This document shows, piece after piece, positions 35,145-44,170 of a stretch of 64,000 bases of DNA. Location: contig NZ_FMAD01000014.1 of assembly GCF_900094595.1 (NCBI RefSeq), positions 62,001 to 126,000 on the forward strand, read 5' to 3'. The notes under the pieces are model-generated. The model saw only the letters and a list, made by a program, of their open reading frames with translations, had not been told where the DNA came from and did not search any database. Numbering within the stretch: the first letter of the stretch is position 1; each line of letters begins with the position of its first letter. Both the position numbers and the translations under genes were made by a program. The stretch is from Cupriavidus alkaliphilus. Its GTDB lineage: Bacteria; Pseudomonadota; Gammaproteobacteria; Burkholderiales; Burkholderiaceae.

Positions 35145-36905
35145 ATGCGTCCCCGTCTCACCACCCTGTTCGACCGCCTCTGGGAACAAGCCGTGCGCAC
35201 GCCGCAGCGTTTCGTGGTGCTGTCGTTCGCGGTGGCCGCGATGCTGCTGGTCTTGTTCTTCGTGCATGGCCTGGGGCTGCTGCGCGACCACCAGATCCAG
35301 TCGCTGCATCAGGACCAGCAGCTGCAGGTCGCCGGCATCAGTTCCGTGCTCAACATCGAGGCCGAGCGGCTGATGGGCATGCGCGGCTATGCGCAGCACC
35401 TGATCCGGCTGCAGAGCGGCCCGCATGCGATCGCACCCGATCCGCCGCTGAAGGCCGCCTACGACCACCGCAACGACGCCGTGTGGACGCTGCCGGCACC
35501 AGAGGGCGATGCGGTGCTGCTCGGCGTCGGCCCGGCCGCGCTCGCCGGCCTGGACGGATTCTCCCGCCGCGACGCCGACCTGCTGGCGGGCCTGTACGTG
35601 GCCCGCGGGCTGAGCCACCTGATCAGCGCCGAACCGGTCAACCCGCTGGTGGCGCGCAAGCTTACCTATGTCTCGACCAACGGCTTTTTCGTCGCCTATC
35701 CGCCAGTGCCGCCCGCCGACGCCGCCGCCACGCTGCGTCGCATCGCCGCCGCCGGCTATCTGCGCCAACACCTCCCCGAAGCCAATCCCGGCCAGTCCAT
35801 GCGCTGGCACTTCGCCCCCGCCGCCGACGGCGCGCCGGACGGATATCTGTCGCTCAGCGTGCCGGTCTACCTGGCCCGGCAATTCCGCGGCGTGGCGATC
35901 ATGGAAATCTCGCAGCGCAGCCTGGACGCGTATCTGACCCGGACCACACGCCAGGACGTGCAGCGCTTCCTGGTCGATGCCGACGGCAACCTGGTTGGCA
36001 CCAGCACGGGCGACGTCAGGCGTGGCGAAACGCTGTCCGAAGTCCTGCCGGCGTCGTGGCGCGAAGCCACGGCGCAGGAAATGTTCCGGCGCGGTTCGGG
36101 TACGCTGCGGGCCGCGGACGGCAGCCGTATCCTGTTCCAGCGCATCGGCAACAGCAGCCTGGCGCTGGTCGATTACTTCTCGGGCACGGACCTGCTGCTG
36201 CGCACGGCGTCGCATCTGAGCGCCGTGCTCGCCGCCAGCGCGCTGGCGCTGGCACTGCTGATGTGGGTCACCCTGCAGGGCATCGGCAAGCTGTTCTCGC
36301 ACTATCAGGCGCGCGGCGATGCGCTGCGCGAGCTGGCCGCAACCGACGCGCTGACCGGCCTGGCCAACCGCCGCGGGCTCGAGGCGCGCTTCGCCATCGA
36401 ATACCAGCACAGCCGGCGCGACCAGGCGCCGATGTCGATGCTGATGATCGACATCGACCGCTTCAAGCGCATCAACGACCACTGGGGCCACGCCAGCGGC
36501 GACCGCGTGCTGGCGGCCCTGGCCGGGGTGATGCGCGCCACGGTCCGGGCCATCGACGTGCCGGCGCGCGTGGGCGGCGAGGAGTTCGCCGTGCTGCTGC
36601 CGCGCACCGCGCTGGAAGAGGCGGCCCGGATCGCCGAGCGCCTGCGCAAGACCATTGGCCAGACCGCATGCGCGCCGGCCGCGGACGCGGCAGACCAGGA
36701 AGAGATCCGGTTCACGGTATCGATTGGCGTGGCGGACATGGGCGTGGACGGCACCGACGGCCTCGACGCCATGATGCAAGTCGCGGATCGCAGGCTGTAT
36801 GCGGCCAAGGCGGCGGGCCGTAACCGCGTGGTCAGCGATGACCGCGTATCGGAACCGGCCGCGGCGCAGGAGGCCCCGGTGGTCGCATCACACATCGGAA
36901 ATTGA
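35145..36905 (+). CDS. Diguanylate cyclase with two-helix periplasmic sensor
   Basis: 586 residues from ATG 35145 (CGGAG upstream); 28 upstream in-frame codons lack support. Membrane helix at about 22-45, a large periplasmic sensor to about 350 (ligand unknown), second helix 356-381, then GGDEF domain: TDALTGLANRRG, MIDIDRFKRINDHWGH and the signature GGEEF at 477-481. RAID at 468-471, five residues before, is an intact RxxD inhibitory site, so activity should be limited by its product cyclic di-GMP. No EAL domain. The 309-bp gap upstream (34836-35144) shows no gene. The stop lies 1 nt from the 3' end of the convergent tRNA gene. Confidence 0.92.
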   Translation: MRPRLTTLFDRLWEQAVRTPQRFVVLSFAVAAMLLVLFFVHGLGLLRDHQIQSLHQDQQLQVAGISSVLNIEAERLMGMRGYAQHLIRLQSGPHAIAPDPPLKAAYDHRNDAVWTLPAPEGDAVLLGVGPAALAGLDGFSRRDADLLAGLYVARGLSHLISAEPVNPLVARKLTYVSTNGFFVAYPPVPPADAAATLRRIAAAGYLRQHLPEANPGQSMRWHFAPAADGAPDGYLSLSVPVYLARQFRGVAIMEISQRSLDAYLTRTTRQDVQRFLVDADGNLVGTSTGDVRRGETLSEVLPASWREATAQEMFRRGSGTLRAADGSRILFQRIGNSSLALVDYFSGTDLLLRTASHLSAVLAASALALALLMWVTLQGIGKLFSHYQARGDALRELAATDALTGLANRRGLEARFAIEYQHSRRDQAPMSMLMIDIDRFKRINDHWGHASGDRVLAALAGVMRATVRAIDVPARVGGEEFAVLLPRTALEEAARIAERLRKTIGQTACAPAADAADQEEIRFTVSIGVADMGVDGTDGLDAMMQVADRRLYAAKAAGRNRVVSDDRVSEPAAAQEAPVVASHIGN

Positions 36906-36906
36906 T

Positions 36907-36982
36907 TGGCGCGCCCGGCTGGGATCGAACCAGCAACCCCTGCCTTCGGAGGGCAGTACTCTATCCATTGAGCTACGGGCGC
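36907..36982 (-). tRNA. tRNA-Arg (anticodon CCG)
   Basis: Read on the minus strand: acceptor GCGCCCG pairs with CGGGCGC, D arm GCTCAATGGATAGAGT, anticodon stem CTGCC/GGCAG with loop CTCCGAA (anticodon CCG, reads CGG), T arm GCTGG-TTCGATC-CCAGC, discriminator G and encoded CCA (36909-36907). 76 nt. No integrase or repeated 3' end is nearby, so it is not marked as an integration site. Confidence 0.97.
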
Positions 36983-37159
36983 ACAGGACGGTTTTGCAAC
37001 CGGTTTTGCGGGTACAGCGGTTGCGGCGGGCGAATGCCGCCGCAGGAAAGTCGCATAGGATACCGCTTTTGCCCGGCGCCGTCCATGCGGGGCCGATACA
37101 GGCGCCTGGGAACGTCTCGCAACCGCCGCTTTTTGGCACTGGCAGGGGGGCTTTGGCGC

Positions 37160-37446
37160 TATAATCGCCAGCTATTTGCGTCAAATCGTGCCCGTCGCGC
37201 CGTCGGCGCAACGAGTCGACCGGGGTCAAATCCGGGCGGCTGGTTGTAGGCGACAATCGGGCCCCGGTCCGGGAGACAGTCCGAGGTACGCAAATGGCAA
37301 CAGACCCAAGTCAGGCAAGGGCCGCAGGGGAGCGCGGGCGGTCCGGATGGGGCCGGATAGTGGTCAGCGAAGGGCCACACCAGGGCCAGAAAAAGCAAGC
37401 CGAGCGTAAGCGGCCAGAAGGTTTCCTGCAAAACTGAGAGTTCTGT
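37160..37446 (+). promoter_or_regulatory. Promoter -10 and long leader of the diheme cytochrome gene
   Basis: Perfect TATAAT at 37160-37165, flanked by TGGCG (37154-37158) and CGCCA (37166-37170); a -35 TTGGCA (37133-37138) is 21 bp away, longer than ideal. If used, the leader is about 275 nt, GC-rich with several dyads (for example CCCGGTCCGGG around 37263) and no ORF with a ribosome site. I do not recognise a known RNA motif in it. 36983-37150 holds the tRNA promoter and nothing else seen. Confidence 0.4.
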
Positions 37447-38364
37447 ATGAGCGACGTCCACAACGAACACCCCGAGCACGAGTCTCCCATCAAAACCCCG
37501 AAGCAGTTGATCGCAGTCGTGATCGCGGCGTTCCTGGTGCCGATCATCGTGATCATCCTGCTGGTCAACTTCGTCGGACACGGCTCGACCGAGAGCGCCG
37601 GCGCGAGTACCGCCGCCGAAGCCGTCAACGATCGCATCAAGCCGGTCGCCTCGCTCGAAATCAAGGACCCCAACGCGCCGCGCGTGTTCAAGACCGGCGA
37701 ACAGGTCTACAAGGAAATCTGCGCTGCCTGCCACGCCACCGGCGCGGCGGGTGCGCCCAAGCACGGTACCGCCGGCGACTGGACCGCGCGTATCGGCCAG
37801 GGCTTCGACGGCCTGATGAAGTCGGTGCTCAACGGCAAGGGCGCGATGCCGCCGCGCGCCGGCAGCACGCCGGACGACTACACCGATTACGAACTGGCCC
37901 GCGCCGTGGTCTACCTGGCCGATTCCGGTGGCGCCAAGTTCCCCGAGCCGGCGGCCCCGGCCGCTGCCGCGCCGGCCACGGCCGCAGCCCCGGAAGCGGC
38001 TGCCCCGGCTGCCCCGGCTGCCGCGGCGGCTCCGGCCCCCGCTGCTCCGGCAGCCGCAGCACCCGCACCGGCCGCCACCGCTGCCGCGCCGGCCGCCACC
38101 GCTGCCGCGCCGGCAGCTGCCTCGGCGGAAGTGGGCAAGAAGGTCTACGAACAGGTCTGCGCGGCGTGTCACGCCGCCGGCGTGGCCGGTGCGCCCAAGT
38201 TCGGCGACAAGGCCGCCTGGGCGCCGCGCCTGAAGGAAGGCATGGATGCGGTCCACAACTTCGCGCTCAAGGGCAAGGGCGTGATGCCGCCCAAGGGCGG
38301 CTATGCCGGCCCGGACGCCGACGTGATCGCCGCGTCGGACTACATGGCCAACGCCGCCAAGTAA
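37447..38364 (+). CDS. Membrane-anchored diheme c-type cytochrome
   Basis: 305 residues. One N-terminal membrane helix (LIAVVIAAFLVPIIVIILLVNFVG, residues 17-40) without a cleavage site, then two cytochrome c domains with haem motifs CAACHATG (near residue 94) and CAACHAAG (near 237), each followed by GAPK. The domains are joined by about 65 residues of Ala/Pro, which would act as a flexible arm. Both domains are of the small cytochrome c5/CycA-like type and each has a late Met ligand (GAMPPRAG; GVMPPKGG). Likely passes electrons between the bc1 complex and terminal oxidases. Terminator follows. Confidence 0.88.
   Translation: MSDVHNEHPEHESPIKTPKQLIAVVIAAFLVPIIVIILLVNFVGHGSTESAGASTAAEAVNDRIKPVASLEIKDPNAPRVFKTGEQVYKEICAACHATGAAGAPKHGTAGDWTARIGQGFDGLMKSVLNGKGAMPPRAGSTPDDYTDYELARAVVYLADSGGAKFPEPAAPAAAAPATAAAPEAAAPAAPAAAAAPAPAAPAAAAPAPAATAAAPAATAAAPAAASAEVGKKVYEQVCAACHAAGVAGAPKFGDKAAWAPRLKEGMDAVHNFALKGKGVMPPKGGYAGPDADVIAASDYMANAAK
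38068..38109 (+). repeat. Perfect 21-bp tandem repeat in the cytochrome linker
   Basis: Two identical 21-bp units (38068-38088 and 38089-38109), each coding for seven residues of the linker (PAATAAA). Exact identity at the DNA level means recent duplication, so the linker length may vary between strains. Confidence 0.85.
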
Positions 38365-38380
38365 GCCGGCACTGCGCTGA

Positions 38381-38412
38381 CAAAAAAACCCGCCTTGCGC
38401 GGGTTTTTTTTC
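38381..38412. terminator. Bidirectional intrinsic terminator
   Basis: ACCCGC (38388-38393) and GCGGGT (38399-38404) with loop CTTGC, seven A on the left and eight T on the right. Ends the cytochrome gene on the plus strand and hemN on the minus strand. Confidence 0.88.
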
Positions 38413-38438
38413 GTCCGGCCCGGGGCCGAGGTTGCGCG

Positions 38439-39911
38439 CTACACCACGCGCGAGTAGCGCGGCACGATGCGGATCGGCTGGGCGCCGTCGTTGGCGGCGC
38501 GCGCGCCGTTGTCGACCGGCCGGGCGGCGTCGTCGCGCAGGTAGCGGTCGAACACCATCGCCACGCGGCGCACCAGCAGCCGGCCCAGCGGCGTCACGGT
38601 GATGCGGCCGGGCTCGCAGCGCACCAGCCCGTCCGCGGCCAGGCGGTCGAGGTCGGCCAGTTCTGCCGAGAACGTCAGGTTGAAATCGATGCCATGCCGC
38701 GCCTCGATCGCCGGCAGCTCGAGCACCCCATTGCACATCAGGTCGCCGATGATCTCGCGCCGCAGGTGGTCGTCGGCCGTCATCGCCACGCCCCGCGCCA
38801 GCGGCAGGCGGCCCTGGTCGAGCGCGCCGTAGTAGTCGTCGAGCGTGCGCGCGTTCTGCACGTAGCGCCCCGCGATCGCGCCGATGGCCGAGATGCCGAG
38901 GCCGACCTGGTCGTAGCCGGCATGCGTCGAATAGCCCTGGAAGTTGCGCTGCAGCCGGCCCTCGCGCTGGGCCACGGCGAGGTCGTCGTCGGGCAGCGCG
39001 AAGTGGTCCATGCCGATATAGACATAGCCCTCGGCGGTCAGCCGCTCGATCGTCGAGACCAGGATGTCGAGCTTCTCGCCGGCCGGCGGCAATGCGTTTT
39101 CGTCGATGCGGCGCTGGGGCTTGAACACGTGCGGCAGGTGGGCGTAGCTGTAGACCGAAAGGCGGTCTGGCCGCAGCGCCAGCACCTGGTCGATGGTGCG
39201 GCCGAAGCGCGCCGCGGTCTGGTGCGGCAGGCCGTAGATCAGATCCAGGCTGACCGAGCGAAAGCCCAGCGCGCGCGCGGCATCGACCACGGCGCGGGTC
39301 TCCTCGAACGGCTGGATGCGGTGGATGGCCTGCTGCACCTCGGGGTCGAAATCCTGCACGCCCAGGCTGACGCGGTTGAAGCCCAGTTCGGCCAGCAGCG
39401 CCATGCGGTCCTGGTCGACGCGGCGCGGGTCGATCTCGATCGAGTGCTCGCCGTCGGCCGCCAGCGCGAAATGCGTGTTCAGCAGCGCCATCACGCGACG
39501 CATTTCCTCCGGGTTCAGGAAGGTCGGCGTGCCGCCGCCCCAGTGCGACTGGATCACCTGCCGGCGCGTGCCCAGGCGCCCGGCCACCAGCGCCATCTCG
39601 CGGCCCAGGTAGCTGACGTAGCGCGCGCTGCGGCCGTGGTCGCGGGTGATGATCTTGTTGCAGCCGCAGTAGTAGCAGATGTTTTCGCAGAACGGGATAT
39701 GCAGGTACAGCGACAGCGGCGCCGGCGCGTCGGCGCGGCAGGCGTCCAGCGCGTCGTGGTACAGCGACAGGTCGGGGCCGTTGCGGAAGCGGTCGGCGGT
39801 CGGGTACGAGGTATAGCGCGGACCGTTGCCGTCGATGCGCCCGGCCAGCGCGCGGAAGTCGGAGAGCGCGCGGCGGTCGAGCGCGGGGGAAGTCATGGCA
39901 GACGGATTCAT
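38439..39911 (-). CDS. hemN: Oxygen-independent coproporphyrinogen III dehydrogenase
   Basis: 490 residues (ATG 39896 is a shorter alternative). Radical-SAM motif with Cys75, Cys79 and Cys82 in [15 protein letters not shown], the extra fourth Cys84 typical of true Hem[13 protein letters not shown] at the N-terminus (needed for a second SAM), [11 protein letters not shown] and [15 protein letters not shown]. These separate HemN from HemW. Decarboxylates coproporphyrinogen III to protoporphyrinogen IX without oxygen. An FNR-type box lies 61 bp upstream, so expression should rise under low oxygen. A terminator shared with the cytochrome gene follows. Confidence 0.95.
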   Translation of the reverse strand: MNPSAMTSPALDRRALSDFRALAGRIDGNGPRYTSYPTADRFRNGPDLSLYHDALDACRADAPAPLSLYLHIPFCENICYYCGCNKIITRDHGRSARYVSYLGREMALVAGRLGTRRQVIQSHWGGGTPTFLNPEEMRRVMALLNTHFALAADGEHSIEIDPRRVDQDRMALLAELGFNRVSLGVQDFDPEVQQAIHRIQPFEETRAVVDAARALGFRSVSLDLIYGLPHQTAARFGRTIDQVLALRPDRLSVYSYAHLPHVFKPQRRIDENALPPAGEKLDILVSTIERLTAEGYVYIGMDHFALPDDDLAVAQREGRLQRNFQGYSTHAGYDQVGLGISAIGAIAGRYVQNARTLDDYYGALDQGRLPLARGVAMTADDHLRREIIGDLMCNGVLELPAIEARHGIDFNLTFSAELADLDRLAADGLVRCEPGRITVTPLGRLLVRRVAMVFDRYLRDDAARPVDNGARAANDGAQPIRIVPRYSRVV

Positions 39912-39971
39912 GGGGGCGCGGGGGAATGGGTATGCGACACGTCATCGTAGGACCGGGCCGGCGCCCGCAGC

Positions 39972-39985
39972 TTGACCGCCGTCAA
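39972..39985 (-). promoter_or_regulatory. FNR/ANR-type box upstream of hemN
   Basis: TTGAC-CGCC-GTCAA, a perfect palindrome of the FNR/ANR pattern (TTGAT-N4-ATCAA with T to C changes at both inner positions). It is centred 67 bp before the hemN start. FNR-type control of hemN is well established in several proteobacteria. Confidence 0.7.
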
Positions 39986-40107
39986 GCGCGGGCCTGAGCC
40001 CACCAGCCCCGTCCCCGCTGACATGCACGCGTACGTCACATTGGCGTCATGAGTGCCGGGTACGCTGCGCGCCACCGCGCCCGCGCGCGTTCCGTCCTGT
40101 CCCAGCC

Positions 40108-41235
40108 ATGTCACTTTTCCGCCGATCCACCACGCCCGCGCCGTACCCACCGCTGCGCGACCACCCGCCGGCACATGCCGGCCGGCGCCGGCTGCTTGCC
40201 GCGACCGGCATGGCGCTGGCGCTGCCTGCGTTGGCTGCGCTGGCCCAGGCGCCGCGCACGGTGGTGGTCGGGCATCTGGTCGACCGCAACGGCGCGCAGT
40301 CGGACCTGGCGCGCGACTACCTCGCCGGCGCCAAGGTCATGTTCGACGCGGTCAACGCCACCGGCGGCCCGGTGCGGATCCAGCATGTGGTGCGCGATGC
40401 GGACCCGGATCCGCGCCGCGCGCTGGCGCAGGCGGTGTCGCTGGCCGATACCGAGCATGCAGGGCTGCTGTTCGGCCCCGGCGACCGGCTGCTGCCCGTG
40501 CTGGCGTCATCGACCGAACTGGCCCGGCGCGGCATGCAGATCGTCGCGCCGCTGTCAGGGCTGGCGCTGTCCGCCGACCATGTCTGGTTCACGCGGGCCG
40601 ACTACCAGGCCGAACTCGACGCGGCCGCGCAACAGTTGCGCGGCTACGGGCTGACGCACATCGCGCTGGCCGTGGCGCCGGACTTTGCGGTGTCGTCGCT
40701 GGCCCGGCTGGAAGCGCAAACCGGCACCCGCGCGGTGTTGCTCGAAGGCAGCGGCGATGCCGCGGCGCGGCGCATCGCGGCATCGCGTCCGGGCGCGGTG
40801 ATCGTCGCGGGCGACACCCTGGCCTATGCCGAACTGGGCCGGGCGCTGGCGGCGCAGGGTTGGTATGGCTTCCTGGTCGGCCTGTCCGCGGTCAGCGCCA
40901 ATGCCGCGCGCGAGATCCTGGGCCGCGGCTACGCCGGCGGGCTGGTGCTGACCCAGGTCGCGCCCGGCCCGCAGCAGGCAACGTTGCGGGTGGTGAAGGA
41001 ACATGTGGCGCGCATGAAGCAGTACCTGGACGAGCCGCCGTCGCCGGCGACGCTGGCCGGCTATATCGGCGCCGCCTGGCTGGCGCGGGCGCTGCAGGGC
41101 CTGCGCCCGGGCGGCCCGGCGGAACTGCGGCGCGCGCTGCAGAGCCGCGTCGACGTGGGCGACTTCACGCTCGACTTCACGCGCGAGCAGCGCGGCTCGC
41201 AGTACGTCACGCTGGCGGTGTCGGGCGCACGGTAG
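40108..41235 (+). CDS. Periplasmic binding protein, type 1 fold (branched-chain amino acid ABC-like)
   Basis: 375 residues. The N-terminus has a basic region and RRRLLAATGMALALPALAALAQA, a signal with a twin-arginine-like start. The body matches the Peripla_BP_6 family: VVVGHLVDRNGAQSDLARDYLAGAKVMFDAVNATGG, then LLFGPGDRLLPVLASSTELARRGMQIVAPLSG, Rossmann-like lobes and a C-terminal TLAGYIGAAWLARALQG. No permease or ATPase gene is adjacent. It may be a stand-alone receptor or serve a transporter elsewhere. Divergent from hemN. Confidence 0.75.
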   Translation: MSLFRRSTTPAPYPPLRDHPPAHAGRRRLLAATGMALALPALAALAQAPRTVVVGHLVDRNGAQSDLARDYLAGAKVMFDAVNATGGPVRIQHVVRDADPDPRRALAQAVSLADTEHAGLLFGPGDRLLPVLASSTELARRGMQIVAPLSGLALSADHVWFTRADYQAELDAAAQQLRGYGLTHIALAVAPDFAVSSLARLEAQTGTRAVLLEGSGDAAARRIAASRPGAVIVAGDTLAYAELGRALAAQGWYGFLVGLSAVSANAAREILGRGYAGGLVLTQVAPGPQQATLRVVKEHVARMKQYLDEPPSPATLAGYIGAAWLARALQGLRPGGPAELRRALQSRVDVGDFTLDFTREQRGSQYVTLAVSGAR

Positions 41236-41258
41236 CGATGCGATAGCGCCGCGGCGGC

Positions 41259-43364
41259 TCAGCCGGCGGCCGTCTTGCCGCCGTTGCCGCCATTCCCGAG
41301 CAGCGCCTTGAGCGCGCCGAGGCGGTCCTTGGGACTCATCGCCGGGGTCGCGTCGACCGGCGCGGGCGCCTCTTCGAGCTTCATCTCGCCGATAAAGCGC
41401 GAGGGCTGGCACGAGTAGGTCTCGCGCGCACGCTTGCGCTTCTTGCACCAGCTGACATGCAGGCTGCGCTGCGCGCGTGTAATGCCCACGTACATCAGGC
41501 GCCGCTCCTCCTCGATCTTCTCGTCGCTCATGTCCTCGTCCTCGCGGCAATGGGGCAGGATGCCCTCCTCCACGCCGACCAGGAACACATGCGGATACTC
41601 CAGACCCTTGGACGCATGCAGCGTGGACAGCCGCACCGCGTCGGGATCTTCCTCGCGGCCCTCGAGCATGCTCATCAGCGCCACGGTCTGGGTCAGTTCC
41701 AGCAGGTTCTTGCCGTCGCTGCCGAAGCCGTCGGCGGTGTCGAAGCCGGTGGCCTCCCCGCCGTCCGCGCCTTCGGGCTTGGTGCCCTTGCGCTTGAGCC
41801 AGTCGAGGAATTCCAGGGTATTGGTCCAGCGCGACTGCGCCTGCCGCTCGTCGAAGCTGTCGTACAGGTAGGCCTCGTAGTGGATGCCGGCCATCAGGTC
41901 GTCGAGCACCTCGGTGGCCGGGTCCTTCGCCGCACGGTCGGCCAGCCGCACCATCGATTCGCAGAACACGCGCAGCGGTTCCAGCTGGCGCGGCTGCAGC
42001 TTGCCCTCGATGCCACCCATCATCGCCGCCTCGAACAGCGAAACCTTGGCCTGGCCGGCGAACGTGCCCAGCACTTCCAGCGTGGTGTTGCCGACGCCGC
42101 GGCGCGGCGTGGTGATGGCGCGGATAAAGGCGGGATCGTCGTCGGGATTGGCGATCAGGCGCAGGTAGGCGCAGATGTCCTTGATCTCGGCCTTGTCGAA
42201 GAAGCTCTGGCCGCCCGACAACACGTACGGGATGCGCTCGCGCCGCAGGATCTGCTCGAACAACCGCGCCTGGTGATTGCCGCGGTACAGGATGGCGTAG
42301 TCGCGGAACTGCGCGCGGCGCTCGAACTTGTGCGCCGACAGGCGGAACACCACCGACTCGGCCTCGTGCTCCTCGTCGTTCATCGGGTGGATGGCGATGG
42401 GGTCGCCCATGCCGTGCTCGCTCCACAGCTTCTTGTCGAACAGCTTGGGATTGTTGGCGATGACGGCGTTGGCCGCTTCCAGGATGCGCACGGTGGAGCG
42501 GTAGTTCTGCTCCAGCTTGATCACCTTCAGGTCCGGGAAGTCGGTCTGCAGCCCGCGCAGGTTGTCCAGCGTGGCGCCGCGCCAGCCATAGATGGCCTGG
42601 TCGTCGTCGCCCACCGCGGTGAAGGCCGGCGCGCGCAGGTGCGAGCCGCCGGCGAGCAGCTTGAGCAGCTGGTACTGGCAGGCATTGGTGTCCTGGTATT
42701 CGTCGACCAGGAAGTAGCGCAACCGGTTCTGCCACTTGAGTTGTACCGCTTCATTGCGCGCGAACAGTTCCGCGGGCAGCCGGATCAAATCGTCGAAATC
42801 CACCGCCTGGTAAGCGTTCAGCGTGGCGACGTAGTTGCGGTAGACCAGCGCGGCCTGGTGCTCGTCTGCATTGGCGGCCTGCGCGATCGCGGCCTCGGGG
42901 TCGACCATGCCGTTCTTCCACAGCGAGATCGTGCTTTGCACGCCGCGGATCAGCTTTTTGTCGGTGGTGCCCAGCTGCTCCTGGATCAGGCCGAAGCAGT
43001 CGTCCGAATCCATGATCGAAAACTGCGGCTTCAGGCCGACGTGCTCGGCTTCCATGCGCAGGATCTGCACCCCCAGCGAGTGGAAGGTACAGACCGTCAG
43101 CTGCTTGAGCGGAATGCGCTTGCCCTCGCGCGTGGTCTTGCCTTCCATCAGCTTGCCGATGCGCTCCTGCATTTCCTTGGCCGCCTTGTTGGTAAACGTG
43201 ACGGCGGCGATATGGCGCGGCTCGAAGCCTTTGTCCTCGATCAGATGCGCGATCTTCTGCGTGATCACCCGGGTCTTGCCGGAGCCCGCGCCGGCCAGCA
43301 CCAGGCAAGGCCCGTCCAGGTAGCGGACGGCTTCGGATTGTGCGGGGTTCAGGCCATGGGTCAT
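41259..43364 (-). CDS. rep: ATP-dependent DNA helicase Rep
   Basis: 701 residues from ATG 43364; the earlier in-frame start would add an unlikely 23 residues. Superfamily 1A helicase: Q motif LNPAQSEAVRY, Walker A LAGAGSGKTRVIT (residues 23-35), VTFTNKAAKEM, YFLVDEYQDTNACQYQLL (motif II DEYQ), AVGDDDQAIYGWRGA, LEQNYRS, VRLSTLHASKGLEYPHVFLVG and EEERRLMYVGITRAQ. Closer to Rep than to UvrD by the opening motifs. Moves 3'-5' on DNA and clears proteins ahead of replication forks. C-terminal PAPVDATPAM region is non-conserved. Confidence 0.93.
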   Translation of the reverse strand: MTHGLNPAQSEAVRYLDGPCLVLAGAGSGKTRVITQKIAHLIEDKGFEPRHIAAVTFTNKAAKEMQERIGKLMEGKTTREGKRIPLKQLTVCTFHSLGVQILRMEAEHVGLKPQFSIMDSDDCFGLIQEQLGTTDKKLIRGVQSTISLWKNGMVDPEAAIAQAANADEHQAALVYRNYVATLNAYQAVDFDDLIRLPAELFARNEAVQLKWQNRLRYFLVDEYQDTNACQYQLLKLLAGGSHLRAPAFTAVGDDDQAIYGWRGATLDNLRGLQTDFPDLKVIKLEQNYRSTVRILEAANAVIANNPKLFDKKLWSEHGMGDPIAIHPMNDEEHEAESVVFRLSAHKFERRAQFRDYAILYRGNHQARLFEQILRRERIPYVLSGGQSFFDKAEIKDICAYLRLIANPDDDPAFIRAITTPRRGVGNTTLEVLGTFAGQAKVSLFEAAMMGGIEGKLQPRQLEPLRVFCESMVRLADRAAKDPATEVLDDLMAGIHYEAYLYDSFDERQAQSRWTNTLEFLDWLKRKGTKPEGADGGEATGFDTADGFGSDGKNLLELTQTVALMSMLEGREEDPDAVRLSTLHASKGLEYPHVFLVGVEEGILPHCREDEDMSDEKIEEERRLMYVGITRAQRSLHVSWCKKRKRARETYSCQPSRFIGEMKLEEAPAPVDATPAMSPKDRLGALKALLGNGGNGGKTAAG

Positions 43365-43636
43365 GCGGGGCGGGCGTTCGGGGGCGGCGGCGGAATTGGC
43401 GGAAGACGGCGGGATTTGCCAGCGCCCCGGCAATGGAGGGCGGCAAAGCTGGCGATGTTAACACGCTCGTCGCAGCGGGTCAGTCAGCGCCATGCGCAAC
43501 CGCGGGCCCGGCTGTGTCATCGGCGTAACACTTCGTAAAGAACGGAGCCAATGGCATAACGCGACACTCTAACCAGTGTGTCCCCCGGTCCGCCGGATCG
43601 CTTGGGCATGCACAAATCATCACATCGGAGCCAACA

Positions 43637-43864
43637 ATGAAAACCATGCAAACTTTGACCAAGGTGACCCTGATCGGCATGACGGTCGCGGCCTTTGCCG
43701 GTTGCGCGGACATGACCCCGAAACAACGTAACACCGCCATCGGCGCCGGTGCCGGCGCGGTGGGCGGCGCCATCCTGACCGACGGCAGCGCGCTGGGTAC
43801 GCTGGGCGGCGCGGCAGTGGGCGGCGTGATCGGCAACGTCGTCACCGACGAGAAGAAGAAGTAA
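43637..43864 (+). CDS. Small glycine-zipper lipoprotein (OsmB-like)
   Basis: 75 residues. Signal and lipobox AAFAGC with lipid Cys near residue 23, then MTPKQRNTAIGAGAGAVGGAILTDGSALGTLGGAAVGGVIGNVVTDEKKK in which Gly recurs every four residues (glycine zipper, two hairpin helices). Such small outer-membrane lipoproteins are often stress-induced; exact role unknown. The 272-bp gap upstream has a small dyad (ACACT-N6-AGTGT at about 43566) and no clear promoter. Confidence 0.8.
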   Translation: MKTMQTLTKVTLIGMTVAAFAGCADMTPKQRNTAIGAGAGAVGGAILTDGSALGTLGGAAVGGVIGNVVTDEKKK

Positions 43865-43907
43865 GGCCACACCGCGCAGCAGTGGTACGGCGGGCCTCTG
43901 CCGTGGT

Positions 43908-43936
43908 TTGACAAAGGCCGGGGCCTCCCGTACATT
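43908..43936 (+). promoter_or_regulatory. Sigma-70 promoter of the glycine-cleavage operon
   Basis: Perfect -35 TTGACA (43908-43913), 17-bp spacer, -10 TACATT (43931-43936, five of six). Transcription would begin near 43943, directly at the riboswitch. One of the best promoters in the window, so control is expected mainly at the riboswitch terminator. Confidence 0.8.
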
Positions 43937-43944
43937 GCGCGCAT

Positions 43945-44170
43945 CCGACCGGGAGAGCGCGCATCGCTTGCGCCGCCGAAGGGGTATCACCCGAAAACTC
44001 TCAGGCACCACGGACCGGTCGGATCGGCATGCAACATGCACACGATGCATGCCGCACTCTGGAGAGCGGCACCCGCCATTCGTGGCGAGCGTGCCCACCG
44101 AAGGGGCGCGCGAGGATGGGGTCCATGGGATCCGCCTCGTAATCTCTCAGGTATCGAGGACAGAGGGGTC
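43945..44170 (+). promoter_or_regulatory. Tandem glycine riboswitch
   Basis: Two glycine aptamers in a row. Aptamer 1 (43945-44024): CGACCGGGAGAGCG opening, CCGCCGAAGGGG, ACCCGAAAACTCTCAGGCACC and closing GGACCGGTCGG. Aptamer 2 (44056-44168): CTCTGGAGAGCGGC, CCACCGAAGGGGC, AATCTCTCAGGTA and closing GGACAGAGG. Both carry the conserved GGAGAG / CCGAAGG / CTCTCAGG core. It sits 100 nt ahead of gcvT and is followed by a terminator hairpin, so glycine binding should allow read-through (ON switch), as in characterised glycine riboswitches. Confidence 0.96.

Noticed and set aside
36907-36982. tRNA-Arg as a genomic-island attachment site
   Set aside because: No integrase, no direct repeat of the tRNA end and only core genes on both sides.
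37159-37431. Minus-strand ORF with a hydrophobic start opposite the cytochrome leader
   Set aside because: Would need TTG at 37431, lacks a ribosome site and becomes Pro/Cys/Arg-rich without motifs.
37166-37446. Known riboswitch or housekeeping RNA in the cytochrome leader
   Set aside because: Checked by eye for RNase P, tmRNA, 6S and common riboswitch cores; none of their conserved segments is present.
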